Below are positions 9,973-17,991 of a stretch of DNA of 64,000 nt, piece after piece. This DNA comes from Nitrospiraceae bacterium (GTDB lineage Bacteria; Nitrospirota; Nitrospiria; Nitrospirales; Nitrospiraceae): positions 1 to 64,000 of the forward strand of contig CAKKRK010000038.1 in NCBI GenBank assembly GCA_919902665.1, in the 5' to 3' direction. Numbering within the stretch: the stretch's first letter is position 1; each line of letters begins with the position of its first letter. A program made the translations under genes and the position numbers. A model generated the notes under the pieces. The model did not search any database. It saw only the letters and a program-made list of their open reading frames with translations, and was not told the origin of the DNA.

Positions 9973-11087
9973 CGGACCGCACACGAGATCTTCACTATAT
10001 GACTCTGGCGCTTCGTCTCGCGGCGAAGGGCCAGGGAACGACAAGTCCGAATCCGATGGTTGGAGCCGTCGTGGTTCGTCAAGGCAGAATCATCGGGCAG
10101 GGGTTTCACCTCCGACCCGGAACTCCTCACGCAGAAATTCTCGCACTCCGGCAGGCAGGAAAGCAGGCGCGAGGCGGCACGCTCTATGTGACGCTGGAGC
10201 CCTGCTGCCATCTCAAAAAACGAACTCCCCCTTGTGTCCCCGAAATCCTTCACTCTGGTGTCCGCCGTGTGGTGATGGCGATGCAGGATCCGAATCCATC
10301 TGTAAAGGGAAGAGGAGCCGCCGCGCTTCGGCGAGCGGGACTCTCAGTCACGGTTGGGGTTGCTCAGCAAGAGGCGGAGAAACTCAACAAAGCCTACTGC
10401 CATTGGATGAAAATGGGCCGTCCCTATGTGACACTCAAGGCGGGAATGACGCTTGATGGACAGCTGGCTACAGCTTCTGGTGAGTCTCAATGGATTACCG
10501 GAGAGTCGTCCAGGAGAGAAGTCCATCAACTTCGCGGCAGTATGGACGCCGTTCTGGTTGGATTCGGAACAGTTCTGGCTGACGATCCGTCGTTGACCTC
10601 GAGAACGGGACCGCGACTCAAAAAACTAGCATTGCAGCAGCCTCTTCGGATTGTGGTCGATAGTCGCTTGCGTATTCCCCTCAAGGCACAGGTTCTGGCA
10701 CAACAGGACAAGGCCAAGACAATCATTGTCACAACGGCTGCAGCTCCGGCAGCTCGACGATCGGCCCTGCAAAAGAAAGGCATAGAGATTCTCACGTTGC
10801 CCGCTCTGCAGGGCCGTGTTTCATTATCCGCTCTGCTCAGGGAGCTCGGTCGGCGCGGTATCATGTCTCTCCTCGTGGAGGGGGGTAGTGAGGTTAATGC
10901 GGCGATGCTGAAGGCAAAGCTGGTTGATCACGTTCGCCTCTATATGGCGCTACTATTGCTCGGCGGACAGAATGCCAAAGGGCTTATTGGGGGAGAGAGT
11001 CCAGCACGACTTGTCGGTGCGATAGCATTACGACATGTCGTGACCAGGTCCGTCGGTCATGATGTTGTGGTGGAAGGAGATTTGTGA
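9969..11087 (+). CDS. ribD: Bifunctional riboflavin deaminase/reductase RibD
   Basis: This 372-residue protein catalyses the second and third steps of riboflavin synthesis: deamination of the pyrimidine product of GTP cyclohydrolase II and reduction of its ribosyl side chain. The N-terminal cytidine-deaminase-like domain shows the zinc site, THAE-type PHAEILAL near residue 55 and PCCHLKKRTPPC near 77-88. The C-terminal reductase domain begins at RPYVTLKAGMTLDG and includes LLVEGGSEVNAAML. It starts with GTG at 9969 inside the ppdK stop and overlaps the next gene. ribE lies 3.4 kb downstream. Confidence 0.95.
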   Translation: MTDRTRDLHYMTLALRLAAKGQGTTSPNPMVGAVVVRQGRIIGQGFHLRPGTPHAEILALRQAGKQARGGTLYVTLEPCCHLKKRTPPCVPEILHSGVRRVVMAMQDPNPSVKGRGAAALRRAGLSVTVGVAQQEAEKLNKAYCHWMKMGRPYVTLKAGMTLDGQLATASGESQWITGESSRREVHQLRGSMDAVLVGFGTVLADDPSLTSRTGPRLKKLALQQPLRIVVDSRLRIPLKAQVLAQQDKAKTIIVTTAAAPAARRSALQKKGIEILTLPALQGRVSLSALLRELGRRGIMSLLVEGGSEVNAAMLKAKLVDHVRLYMALLLLGGQNAKGLIGGESPARLVGAIALRHVVTRSVGHDVVVEGDL

Positions 11088-12373
11088 TCCTCTGGCTCTG
11101 GAGTATCATCCTGTCGGTGCTCTTGGCAGGCAATGTTGCGCTCGGCTTTGCAGAATCGTCTGTTCAACCGAGCGAGAGTCTTGATTCACTCGTCTATCGA
11201 TTTCTCGATACGGGTGAGGCGAACGAAGCTGAACGTCTCTTGCAGACTATTCTGGCTGATGAAAAGGCTTCAGTCGAAGTAGTTTCTCAGATCATCAAGA
11301 GGGATGGAGCGTACCTGCGTCAACCCGTCGAGGTTCTTCCTCGTGAACAGATCATCGTTCGTGGGCGAACCTACCCGTTATCTTTGTCCATCCCCGCGTC
11401 GTATCAGACTTCCAAGAGCTATGCCCTCATTGTGTGTCTGCATGGATATGGTTTTACTGGTGCAGAGTATTTGGAGCGGTGGCGAGCGAGGTTGGGCGAG
11501 GGCTATCTATTGGCCTGTCCGACCTACCCGTCCGGCGCGTGGTTTACTAGGCCTGCCGAGGAGTTGGTCTTGGAAACGATCCGGGAAGTCCGACGGCAGT
11601 ACCATATCGATCCGAATCGGATCTTTCTCACAGGCATGTCGAATGGAGGGATCGGAGCGTGGCTGATCGGGATGCATCATGCGCCGCTGTTTGCCGGCCT
11701 TGCCCCAATGGCCAGCGGATTGGATGATGTGGTACTGCCGTTCTTGGGGAATCTTCGCAATACGCCTGTGTACATCATCCATGGAGCGAGAGATCAGGTA
11801 ATGCCTGTGAAGCTGAGCCGGTCGATCGTCCGGGAGTTGGAGACACTCGGCTATCCGCATGTGTACCGCGAACATGAGCGCGAGCATCCCATCGCAGGTG
11901 GTCACTATTTTCCGAAAGAAGAGCTGCCCGATCTGATCGCCTGGTTCGATAGCCAGCGCCGCGAGCCATTATCTACAAAACTGACCGTCGTGCGCGATGC
12001 CAGCCACTTTCAATCGTTCAGCTGGATTCGGATCGACTCAACTGATCCAATCGCAGCGTTCTCTCAGGACTTGGTCGACAAGCGAGATGAACGAATTAAG
12101 CGTCGGGAATATGCCAAGGTCGACGCATCGATCGTAGAAACCAATCGGATTGAAGTAACTGCTGATCGGGTCCAACGGTACAGCCTGTTCTTGAACAATC
12201 AACTCATCGACTTCTCCAAGCCGCTCACGGTCGTCACAAATGGACGTCTCTCATTCAGTGGCGTTGTGTCGCCGTCGGTTGAAACGTTATTACGGCAGGC
12301 CAGGCTACGGCAGGATCACCTACAGCTTTTTCCTGTCCATCTCACCATAGCCGTTGAAAAGCTCATCCCATGA
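11084..12373 (+). CDS. Secreted alpha/beta-hydrolase (esterase/depolymerase-like)
   Basis: This 429-residue protein has an N-terminal signal peptide (residues about 1-22, LSVLLAGNVALGFA). An alpha/beta-hydrolase domain follows at about 90-290. Nucleophile elbow GMSNGG places the serine at about 186. Probable acid HGARDQ gives Asp 237, and GGHYF gives His 274. HGYGFTGAEY supplies the oxyanion-hole region. The fold is nearest to PHB-depolymerase/phospholipase-carboxylesterase proteins. About 130 C-terminal residues are unassigned and may be a beta-sandwich accessory domain. Substrate cannot be told from sequence. Four-base overlaps join it to ribD and to the next gene. Confidence 0.8.
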   Translation: MILWLWSIILSVLLAGNVALGFAESSVQPSESLDSLVYRFLDTGEANEAERLLQTILADEKASVEVVSQIIKRDGAYLRQPVEVLPREQIIVRGRTYPLSLSIPASYQTSKSYALIVCLHGYGFTGAEYLERWRARLGEGYLLACPTYPSGAWFTRPAEELVLETIREVRRQYHIDPNRIFLTGMSNGGIGAWLIGMHHAPLFAGLAPMASGLDDVVLPFLGNLRNTPVYIIHGARDQVMPVKLSRSIVRELETLGYPHVYREHEREHPIAGGHYFPKEELPDLIAWFDSQRREPLSTKLTVVRDASHFQSFSWIRIDSTDPIAAFSQDLVDKRDERIKRREYAKVDASIVETNRIEVTADRVQRYSLFLNNQLIDFSKPLTVVTNGRLSFSGVVSPSVETLLRQARLRQDHLQLFPVHLTIAVEKLIP

Positions 12374-13185
12374 GCTCCGCTTGGCGGGTCACACAACGAC
12401 ACATAGTCGGAATAGTCATTGCTGGATTCGGAGTGGGACTGTGCCTCTCTCCTGAGCAGGGGAGGACCGAATCGTGTTCCTTATTGCGTGATCATGCTGG
12501 GCTGACATTTCCTGTTGAACGAGTGGATCCGGCCTGGACCTGTAGGATACAACCCATTGTTCAGGGCCATACGACGGAGAGCAAAATAGGGCCTATTCGA
12601 GCCGCCTTATCTGAATCGATGTATCAGCATCTCCTGGATCACCCTCCATTTACCGCTGCGTTGATCCGGCGACTCAATCTCGGCCGGTACCAGTCGGAGT
12701 CACGAGGCCCCAGCCGATTCTGGGGCGATGACGGCGATGGGACGAAAGGGATTGTTGAGCTGGTGTACGAAGATCCCGCATCGCGTATCTACTTTCTTGA
12801 GGGAACTCATGAAAGCCGGGTACTTCCTCATGTGACGGGACAAGCGGTCGTCTTTCTCAGGATCAGTGCGATGCGAGATGCGAGCGGCCATGAAGCGACG
12901 GACAGTACCGTGGTTGCCTACACCAAATTGGATAATTGGTTTCTCTCTGGGGTGGTGTCTCTTCTTCATCCACTGGTCGACAAGATTGTCACAAGCCGAT
13001 TGCAAAGGGGAGTCGAGACCGTCAATCGATTGGGTATTGCAATGAGGCAAGACCCTCAGCGGGTGTTATCTGAAGCAGCGAAGCCACCATCGTTACCTGA
13101 AGCACAGGTGGCCTTCCTGAAAAATGCGCTGAGCACTGATCAAGACAGTGACAAGGTGCTTCCACACAACCGATCCTTCCCATGA
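12370..13185 (+). CDS. Exported protein of unknown function
   Basis: This 271-residue protein has an N-terminal hydrophobic signal (HIVGIVIAGFGVGLCLS). Two cysteines follow the cleavage region and one more lies near residue 57. I do not recognise the family. The segment AVVFLRISAMRDASG and the DNWFLSGVVSLLHPLVDKIV stretch suggest a membrane-associated or lipid-binding beta-rich domain, but that is only impression. The START/SRPBCC-like length fits loosely. It is translationally coupled by four-base overlaps to the esterase upstream and the MFS transporter downstream, so it probably works with one of them. Confidence 0.7.
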   Translation: MSSAWRVTQRHIVGIVIAGFGVGLCLSPEQGRTESCSLLRDHAGLTFPVERVDPAWTCRIQPIVQGHTTESKIGPIRAALSESMYQHLLDHPPFTAALIRRLNLGRYQSESRGPSRFWGDDGDGTKGIVELVYEDPASRIYFLEGTHESRVLPHVTGQAVVFLRISAMRDASGHEATDSTVVAYTKLDNWFLSGVVSLLHPLVDKIVTSRLQRGVETVNRLGIAMRQDPQRVLSEAAKPPSLPEAQVAFLKNALSTDQDSDKVLPHNRSFP

Positions 13186-14351
13186 CGACATCCCGCAGTT
13201 TCGTGCTGATTTGCATGGTCGGCATCTTTAGCTTCATTAGCTACAACATGGTACGGATGCCCGCGCTCTCCTTGTTCGCCGAATCGCTCGGCGCGAGCCC
13301 AGAACGGATCGGTCTGATCGTATCCGTGTCAACCTTAGCAGGCGTCTTGCTGAAGCTGCCTTCCGGCGCGCTCTCCGATATCTACGGAAGGCGCTTCTTG
13401 CTCCGGATCGGCGTGGTGGCGTTCGGGCTGCCGCCGTTTCTCTATCCCTTCATTACGGATTTAGATGCGCTGACAGCATTACGGTTTCTGCACGGGTTGG
13501 CGACGGCCATCTTCGCACCAAGCGCCTTGGCTACGGTGGCGGAGCTCTATCGGGAACGGCGTGGCGCGGCGCTCGGGACCTATACGGCCTGCACGCAGTC
13601 CGGCTCTCTCTTGGGTCCCTTTCTCGGCGGGTACCTCATCCATGCAGCAGGATTCGACACGGCGTTTGTCACGGCCGGCATCTTTGGCTGCATCGGCATG
13701 GTGTTGTTCTATAGCCTTCATCTTGACGTCGCAGTACCGCAGAGAAAGGAACAGGGAGCGGCGGTGGTGCTGTCCGAAATGTGGAAGGGGTTTGCCGCGG
13801 TCGCCAAAAATAACAAAGTCCTGATTACCAGCATGACCGACGCCGCCAAGATGATCGCGAACGGAGCCTTGATGGCATTTTTGCCGCTGTACGGAGTCTC
13901 AGCGGGATTGAACCCTGGTGAAGTCGGTCTGTTGTTTTCTGTCCAAGCCGGCACATCGTTCTTTGCCAAGCCGATCATGGGACGGATTTCAGATCGAGTC
14001 GGTCGTCAGCCGCTGATTATCCTAGGCCTCGTCATTTGCGCCAGCACTTTTGTCTGTATCCCGCACGTGTCGATGTTTCCCGTGTTGCTCATGCTGTCTG
14101 CTGGATTCGGTTTCGGTGAAGCGGTGGTATCCTCGTCGTCTTCAGCGCTAGTCGCCGACAGTTCTGAGTTTAAGAGGCTGGGGGCTGGTATGGGTATGCA
14201 AGGGACAATTATGGATATCGGGCATGCAAGCGGACCGCTCTTGGCTGGGTTGCTGATCGCGCGAATGAGTTATGGCGGTGCCTTTATGGTCATTGCCGGT
14301 ATGCAGTTTGCCGCAGCTGTTGTTTTCTGGTTGGCCATGAGGAAGAATTAG
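13182..14351 (+). CDS. MFS transporter
   Basis: This 389-residue permease has twelve predicted hydrophobic helices. It carries the major-facilitator signature loop between helices 2 and 3 (GALSDIYGRRFLLRIG, residues about 64-79) and a second copy in the C-terminal half (GRISDRVGRQPLI, near 270). The sequence resembles drug:H+ antiporter-1 or sugar-efflux members, but the substrate is undetermined. It closes the overlapping run that starts with ppdK. A TATAAT just after its stop may begin the ribE transcript. Confidence 0.9.
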   Translation: MTTSRSFVLICMVGIFSFISYNMVRMPALSLFAESLGASPERIGLIVSVSTLAGVLLKLPSGALSDIYGRRFLLRIGVVAFGLPPFLYPFITDLDALTALRFLHGLATAIFAPSALATVAELYRERRGAALGTYTACTQSGSLLGPFLGGYLIHAAGFDTAFVTAGIFGCIGMVLFYSLHLDVAVPQRKEQGAAVVLSEMWKGFAAVAKNNKVLITSMTDAAKMIANGALMAFLPLYGVSAGLNPGEVGLLFSVQAGTSFFAKPIMGRISDRVGRQPLIILGLVICASTFVCIPHVSMFPVLLMLSAGFGFGEAVVSSSSSALVADSSEFKRLGAGMGMQGTIMDIGHASGPLLAGLLIARMSYGGAFMVIAGMQFAAAVVFWLAMRKN

Positions 14352-14362
14352 GACGAAGTCGC

Positions 14363-14368
14363 TATAAT
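14363..14368 (+). promoter_or_regulatory. Possible -10 element for ribE
   Basis: A perfect TATAAT lies 11 bases after the MFS stop and 80 bases before ribE. No good -35 was found at 16-18 bases. An imperfect stem (GAAAA..TTTTC) follows immediately. No FMN-riboswitch (RFN) consensus was recognised in this leader. Confidence 0.3.
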
Positions 14369-14448
14369 GGGACCGCGAAAACATTTTCGGTCGCTAGAGT
14401 CATTGACGTACGGTTCATGACCGGCGGCCATCATCCGAGGGCTTTTGT

Positions 14449-15102
14449 ATGTTCTCTGGAATTGTTGAAGAAATGGGCGCCGTGACTGTTCTGAGAAAAA
14501 CGCTTGCGGGAGCCAGGCTCACGATTCTGGCCTCGACCGTGATGGAAGACCTGAAGATCGGTGACAGCGTGAGCGTGAATGGAATCTGTCTTACAGTCGT
14601 CTCGAGAAGCGAGCGCGATTTCTCCGTAGAGGTCTCGCCTGAAACGCTCTCGGTGTCGACGATCGGCGGCTTTGCCGTGGGAATGCCGGTCAATCTCGAA
14701 CGGGCTATGAAGCTCAACGAACGCATCGGTGGGCATCTGGTGGCCGGTCATGTGGATGGCGTGGGTGTCATTCGCAGCCGGCAGCAGGACAGCAATGCCA
14801 TCGTGTTCACCATCGGAGCGCCTCCGGAGATTCTGCGCTATTGTGTTGCAAAGGGCTCCATTACCGTCGATGGTATCAGTCTCACGATCAATGCGATGAC
14901 CGAGCAGGGGTTCAGCGTCGCCATCATTCCGCACACGGCGAAGATGACGATAGTGGGCTTGAAGCAGGTGAACGATACTGTGAATCTTGAATCCGACCTC
15001 ATCGGCAAGTACGTCGAGCGTCTACTCCAAGAGCGCGGCCAGCTGCCGAAACCCACCATCAGCATCGATACAGAGTATCTGCAGAAACGCGGGCTGATTT
15101 AA
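14449..15102 (+). CDS. ribE: Riboflavin synthase (alpha chain)
   Basis: This 217-residue protein dismutates two 6,7-dimethyl-8-ribityllumazine molecules to riboflavin. It has the typical duplicated lumazine-binding domain: MFSGIVEEMGAV at the start of the first half, VNGICLTV near 43, GHLVAGHVDGVG near 98, and the second-half VDGISLTIN near 140. The C-terminal helix NLESDLIGKYVERLL is family-typical. Its last 150 bases reappear, about 88% identical, at 15833-15985 on the far side of a toxin-antitoxin module. Confidence 0.95.
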   Translation: MFSGIVEEMGAVTVLRKTLAGARLTILASTVMEDLKIGDSVSVNGICLTVVSRSERDFSVEVSPETLSVSTIGGFAVGMPVNLERAMKLNERIGGHLVAGHVDGVGVIRSRQQDSNAIVFTIGAPPEILRYCVAKGSITVDGISLTINAMTEQGFSVAIIPHTAKMTIVGLKQVNDTVNLESDLIGKYVERLLQERGQLPKPTISIDTEYLQKRGLI

Positions 15103-15187
15103 TCGCTGCGACTGGGCAGTGGTTCTGTCTTATATCGTGTTTAGCCGTATTTCTCCTGGTGCATCTCACCTGAGCAGTATAGGCTGC

Positions 15188-15216
15188 TTGACCTATGCCG
15201 CGGAGCGGAATAGACT
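15188..15216 (+). promoter_or_regulatory. Promoter of higBA, apparently leaderless
   Basis: TTGACC (15188-15193) and TAGACT (15211-15216) are separated by exactly 17 bases. The higB ATG lies 8 bases after the -10, so transcription would start at or next to the start codon. No Shine-Dalgarno precedes it. Confidence 0.5.
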
Positions 15217-15224
15217 GACGTCTG

Positions 15225-15503
15225 ATGATACGGTCATTCCAGTCAAAGGCGACCGAATCGTTGTTCGCTGATGAAGAGGTGCCGCGCTTTCGCGCATTTG
15301 AGAGGATCGCCAGGCGAAAGCTGTTGCTGCTCCATCGGGCGAAATCGCTGGATGATCTGCGCGTTCCTCCAGGAAACCGCTTGGAAGCCTTGCGTGGAAA
15401 TCGGAAGGGGCAGTACAGCATTCGCATTAACGAACAGTGGAGAATTTGTTTTCTGTGGGATCAGGGCGATGCCCATGATGTCGAGATTGTAGACTACCAT
15501 TGA
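15225..15503 (+). CDS. higB: HigB-type toxin (RelE/ParE superfamily mRNase)
   Basis: This 92-residue protein matches the HigB/plasmid-maintenance killer family: MIRSFQSKATESLF at the N-terminus, LRVPPGNRLEALRG in the middle and QYSIRINEQWRICFLW before the C-terminal VEIVDYH. These toxins cleave ribosome-bound mRNA. Toxin-first order with the antitoxin directly behind is typical of higBA. The module lies between ribE and a diverged duplicate of the ribE 3' end, pointing to acquisition. Confidence 0.9.
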   Translation: MIRSFQSKATESLFADEEVPRFRAFERIARRKLLLLHRAKSLDDLRVPPGNRLEALRGNRKGQYSIRINEQWRICFLWDQGDAHDVEIVDYH

Positions 15504-15511
15504 GGTGCACT

Positions 15512-15814
15512 ATGGCGCGCAAACGGTTGCTGGAGCCGATACATCCGGGTGAAATTTTGTTCGAAGAGTTTATGAAGCCGATGGATATCAGCATCAATCG
15601 GCTTGCCCGTGAGATTCATGTCTCGCCGGGCCGGATCAGCGCAATCGTCAATGGAAAACGCGCCATCACAGCCGATACGGCGCTTCGGCTCAGTCGGTAT
15701 TTGGGGACGTCGTCGGATCTCTGGATCGGACTCCAGGGGGAGTTTGACCTGCGAGTGGCCAAGCGTACGATTGGGCGAGAAATCGAGAGGCATATTCAGC
15801 AGCATGTTGCCTGA
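15512..15814 (+). CDS. higA: HigA-type antitoxin (XRE helix-turn-helix)
   Basis: This 100-residue HTH protein starts at the ATG at 15512, behind GAGGTG, 8 bases after the higB stop. PIHPGEILFEEFMKPMDISI leads into the helix-turn-helix (RLAREIHVSPGRISAIVNGK, residues about 32-51), as in the HigA/VapI antitoxin family. It should bind HigB and repress the shared promoter. An alternative TTG start at 15500 would overlap higB. Confidence 0.9.
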   Translation: MARKRLLEPIHPGEILFEEFMKPMDISINRLAREIHVSPGRISAIVNGKRAITADTALRLSRYLGTSSDLWIGLQGEFDLRVAKRTIGREIERHIQQHVA

Positions 15815-15832
15815 GAGCATGTCCTACAGTGA

Positions 15833-15985
15833 CGACATTGGGCTTCAAACAGGTGAATGATCCCGTCAATCTTGAGTCTGACCTCATCGGCAAGTACGTC
15901 GAGCGTCTGCTCCAAGAGCGTGGCCAGCTTCCTAAACCCTCCATCAGCATCGTACAGACTACATACAGAACGCGGGCTGATTTAA
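15833..15985 (+). pseudogene. Diverged duplicate of the ribE 3' end
   Basis: The bases match 14948-15102 at roughly 88% in the first 122 positions, then break frame near the end while keeping the terminal CGCGGGCTGATTTAAT. It encodes QVNDPVNLESDLIGKYVERL against QVNDTVNLESDLIGKYVERL in intact RibE. Most differences are synonymous, so the copy diverged while under selection, presumably in another ribE. It looks like a scar of an insertion that targeted the ribE 3' end. Confidence 0.8.
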
Positions 15986-16180
15986 TTGGTAGCGGTCAGT
16001 CTTCAGGTATAGGCGCTCGGCGAAACGCAAGGGATATGTCAGATTGTTCACGAACCGTTGTGGCGCGCTATACGGACAGGAACTGGCAGATCCGGCTCTT
16101 ATGCGGCTCAACCTCGGGTTGCTCCGCGCCTGCTGGTGAGCCGCGGGGCCGTTAGCCAGCGAGGTAAGCAGAGAACAACG

Positions 16181-16834
16181 ATGTGGGAAATAGGTTGGGA
16201 AAAGCTGTTGCAGGTTTCAGCACTCGTTCTGAGTGTTATCAACGGCCTGATTCTCGTTCGAGTTCACATTCGGGATAGGGCGCGGCTCAAGGTAGCTCCC
16301 GTTCATCCTGATACCTATCAATGGTGGTTTCGACTACCGGACGGAACCTCTCAAGGCCAGCCAACGAGGCTGTTTGGATTTCTCGTCTACATCGGAGTGC
16401 AGAACCGAGGGTATCGAGCCGTGTCCATCAATGAGTGGCGTCTTCAAATCGTCGCGAAGAATCATCAACGTGCCGAGTTGAGGGCTCTCAGCATTCCTGA
16501 ACCTACTTACAGCATGGGGGAACACATGAAGGTTTTCCAGGTTCTGGGGCAGAAGGGATTAATACACCAAGGCGAAACGCGCATCGATTCCGGTAATTCC
16601 ACTAGCGGCATGGCCTTCTATGTGTATGAGTGCTTCGGTTCAGACAGCTGGGACCCACTTATCCGCGACGGGCAGATCAAGGGTCAGTTTACGGTCAGAG
16701 ACGTGTTCGGCGGAAAGGCTAAATGTCAGGTGATCTTTCGCGAGAAAACTCTTGAAAACGTGAAGGCGATAATTCCAGCTCTCAGAGACATTGTGCAAAC
16801 AATCCATGCAGATCGAAGTACAGCCGCCAGCTAA
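16181..16834 (+). CDS. Single-helix membrane protein in a cassette-like setting
   Basis: This 217-residue protein of unknown family has one membrane helix near the N-terminus (residues about 9-27, LLQVSALVLSVINGLILV) followed by a basic stretch (RVHIRDRARLK) and a soluble domain. The start is the ATG at 16181 behind GAGGTAAGCAGAG; the frame is open further upstream without support. CGGGGCCGTTAGCC lies 24 bases before it. The stop codon sits inside AGCTAACCACGCGCTGG. This resembles the ends of integron gene cassettes, but no complete attC site or integrase was found. Confidence 0.6.
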   Translation: MWEIGWEKLLQVSALVLSVINGLILVRVHIRDRARLKVAPVHPDTYQWWFRLPDGTSQGQPTRLFGFLVYIGVQNRGYRAVSINEWRLQIVAKNHQRAELRALSIPEPTYSMGEHMKVFQVLGQKGLIHQGETRIDSGNSTSGMAFYVYECFGSDSWDPLIRDGQIKGQFTVRDVFGGKAKCQVIFREKTLENVKAIIPALRDIVQTIHADRSTAAS

Positions 16835-17211
16835 CCACGCGCTGGAACCGGTGAGACCGTTGCATGTCGCGGAGCCGCTCGTGAGAAGGAAGGTTGGGGG
16901 TCGGATCTTGTATCGTGCATCGCACAAGAGAGCCGGGTCGATCGCGCTACGCACCACTCAAGCACAGGTCCTGCTCACCAGCTACTTTTCTTTTCATGGC
17001 GCCGCAAACATGGGGCAAGTCTCGATATAGAGCGTCGGCACTGCACAACGGTCGCGCCATTGGATGACATGACTGTTCGAGCCATCGACTCACATGATTG
17101 CTACGAAGCCGGTGCCCTAGCTACATCTGATTCTGTCGTTTGATCCAGAGGTGGTGGGGGGGCACGCGCGGCTGGAAAGAGGAGCACTGAGCCCTGCCGA
17201 GGGTCGTCTGG
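16835..17211. other. Non-coding accessory stretch
   Basis: Between the cassette-like gene and the broken toxin I see no gene on either strand. The beginning (CTAACCACGCGCTGGAACCGG) could be half of a recombination site. The rest shows no recognisable signal. Confidence 0.5.
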
Positions 17212-17482
17212 CTATTCGTAGACCTCACGCCGATGCGCGATCCGCAGGATGCTCACCAGTTTGACGGTTTCATCGATGAAGTACACCACACGCCAGTCCC
17301 CGATCCGAATCCTCCACATGTCTTTGTACCCCTTCAACTTTTTACACCCTGCTGGTCGTGGGACATCAGCTAACGATAGCTAACGATTCGAGTTTTCGAA
17401 TAACTCGGGCAAGTACGGGATCCGATAAGGCTTCGAGTTCTTTTCGTGCAGCAGGCTTGACCTCGACAGAATACTTACCCAC
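17212..17482 (-). pseudogene. RelE/ParE-type toxin, frameshifted by a 10-bp duplication
   Basis: On the minus strand a GTG at 17482-17480 opens a RelE-like frame: GKYSVEVKPAARKELEALSD, continuing to IRKLESLA. It then reaches a premature TGA because the ten bases AGCTAACGAT (+ strand) occur twice in tandem. Removing one copy restores an 86-codon frame. It then reads LADVPRPAGCKKLKGYKDMW, followed by RIRIGDWRVVYFID and ending LRIAHRREVYE, which is the full RelE/ParE toxin fold. The antitoxin gene upstream is intact and its stop overlaps the toxin start. The toxin should be inactive unless slippage restores it. Confidence 0.85.
17368..17387. repeat. 10-bp perfect tandem duplication
   Basis: AGCTAACGAT occurs twice back to back (17368-17377 and 17378-17387). 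It lies within the toxin reading frame and causes its frameshift. Confidence 0.95.
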
Positions 17483-17666
17483 GCAGCCGCCCCTGTTTGA
17501 TCAGGTCGGCTTTGACCTTTTCGAACGGAATACCTTTCTCTTTGCGACGAGATTCACCAATTAATCCGTTCCAGAAGTCTTCTAAGATAGCCCCGTGCTT
17601 TTTCAGGTCGATTTGCACAGCAATTTTGTGCCCCTTCTCATCTGTGACGAACTGAATCCCAGTCAT
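17475..17666 (-). CDS. Antitoxin of a RelE-type pair
   Basis: This 63-residue protein (MTGIQFVTDEKGHKIAVQID at the start) resembles small type II antitoxins whose N-terminus reads IxFVTDExGxKxAVxI. A C-terminal helical, charged segment (PFEKVKADLIKQG) probably wraps the toxin. It lies upstream of, and overlaps by 8 bases, the RelE-like toxin gene, which is frameshifted here. An antitoxin without its toxin is harmless to keep and could neutralise related toxins. Confidence 0.75.
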   Translation of the reverse strand: MTGIQFVTDEKGHKIAVQIDLKKHGAILEDFWNGLIGESRRKEKGIPFEKVKADLIKQGRLRG

Positions 17667-17757
17667 AGCATTCGTTCCTTTCCTGAAGCTCCCGAAGATA
17701 GTCTATCCGCATTCACCGCCTCCAGCAATCCTATCGCGAGGGAGAGCCTGGTTCTAT

Positions 17758-17991
17758 CTATGGCTGATTCTGCGCCGACGATCTGTAGGTGTAGTAGAGG
17801 ATGATACCGGCGAAGATTGAGACGAGAATTCCAAATCCCATCTGTGCACCGAAGCTCACTGGGCCGATGTAGATCTTGTAGAGCTGCAGCAGCACCACCG
17901 GCAGGCCCACTGCCAGGGCAAGCACGACCAAGTGCCGTCGCAAATAGATCGGCTCCCCTGGTTTTCGACCGTCCCGTCCCAATGCCGTCAC
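17758..17991 (-). CDS. Small two-helix membrane protein coupled to acs
   Basis: This 77-residue protein has two hydrophobic helices (about 20-40 and 48-67) and a basic N-terminus. Its ATG overlaps the acs stop as ATGA, so it is translated by coupling with acetyl-CoA synthetase. I do not recognise a family. Its position suggests a role with acetate uptake or Acs, but nothing in the sequence proves this. Confidence 0.7.
   Translation of the reverse strand: MTALGRDGRKPGEPIYLRRHLVVLALAVGLPVVLLQLYKIYIGPVSFGAQMGFGILVSIFAGIILYYTYRSSAQNQP

Noticed and set aside
14369-14448. FMN riboswitch ahead of ribE
   Set aside because: The conserved RFN core sequences were not found; only ACCGGCGG resembles one fragment.
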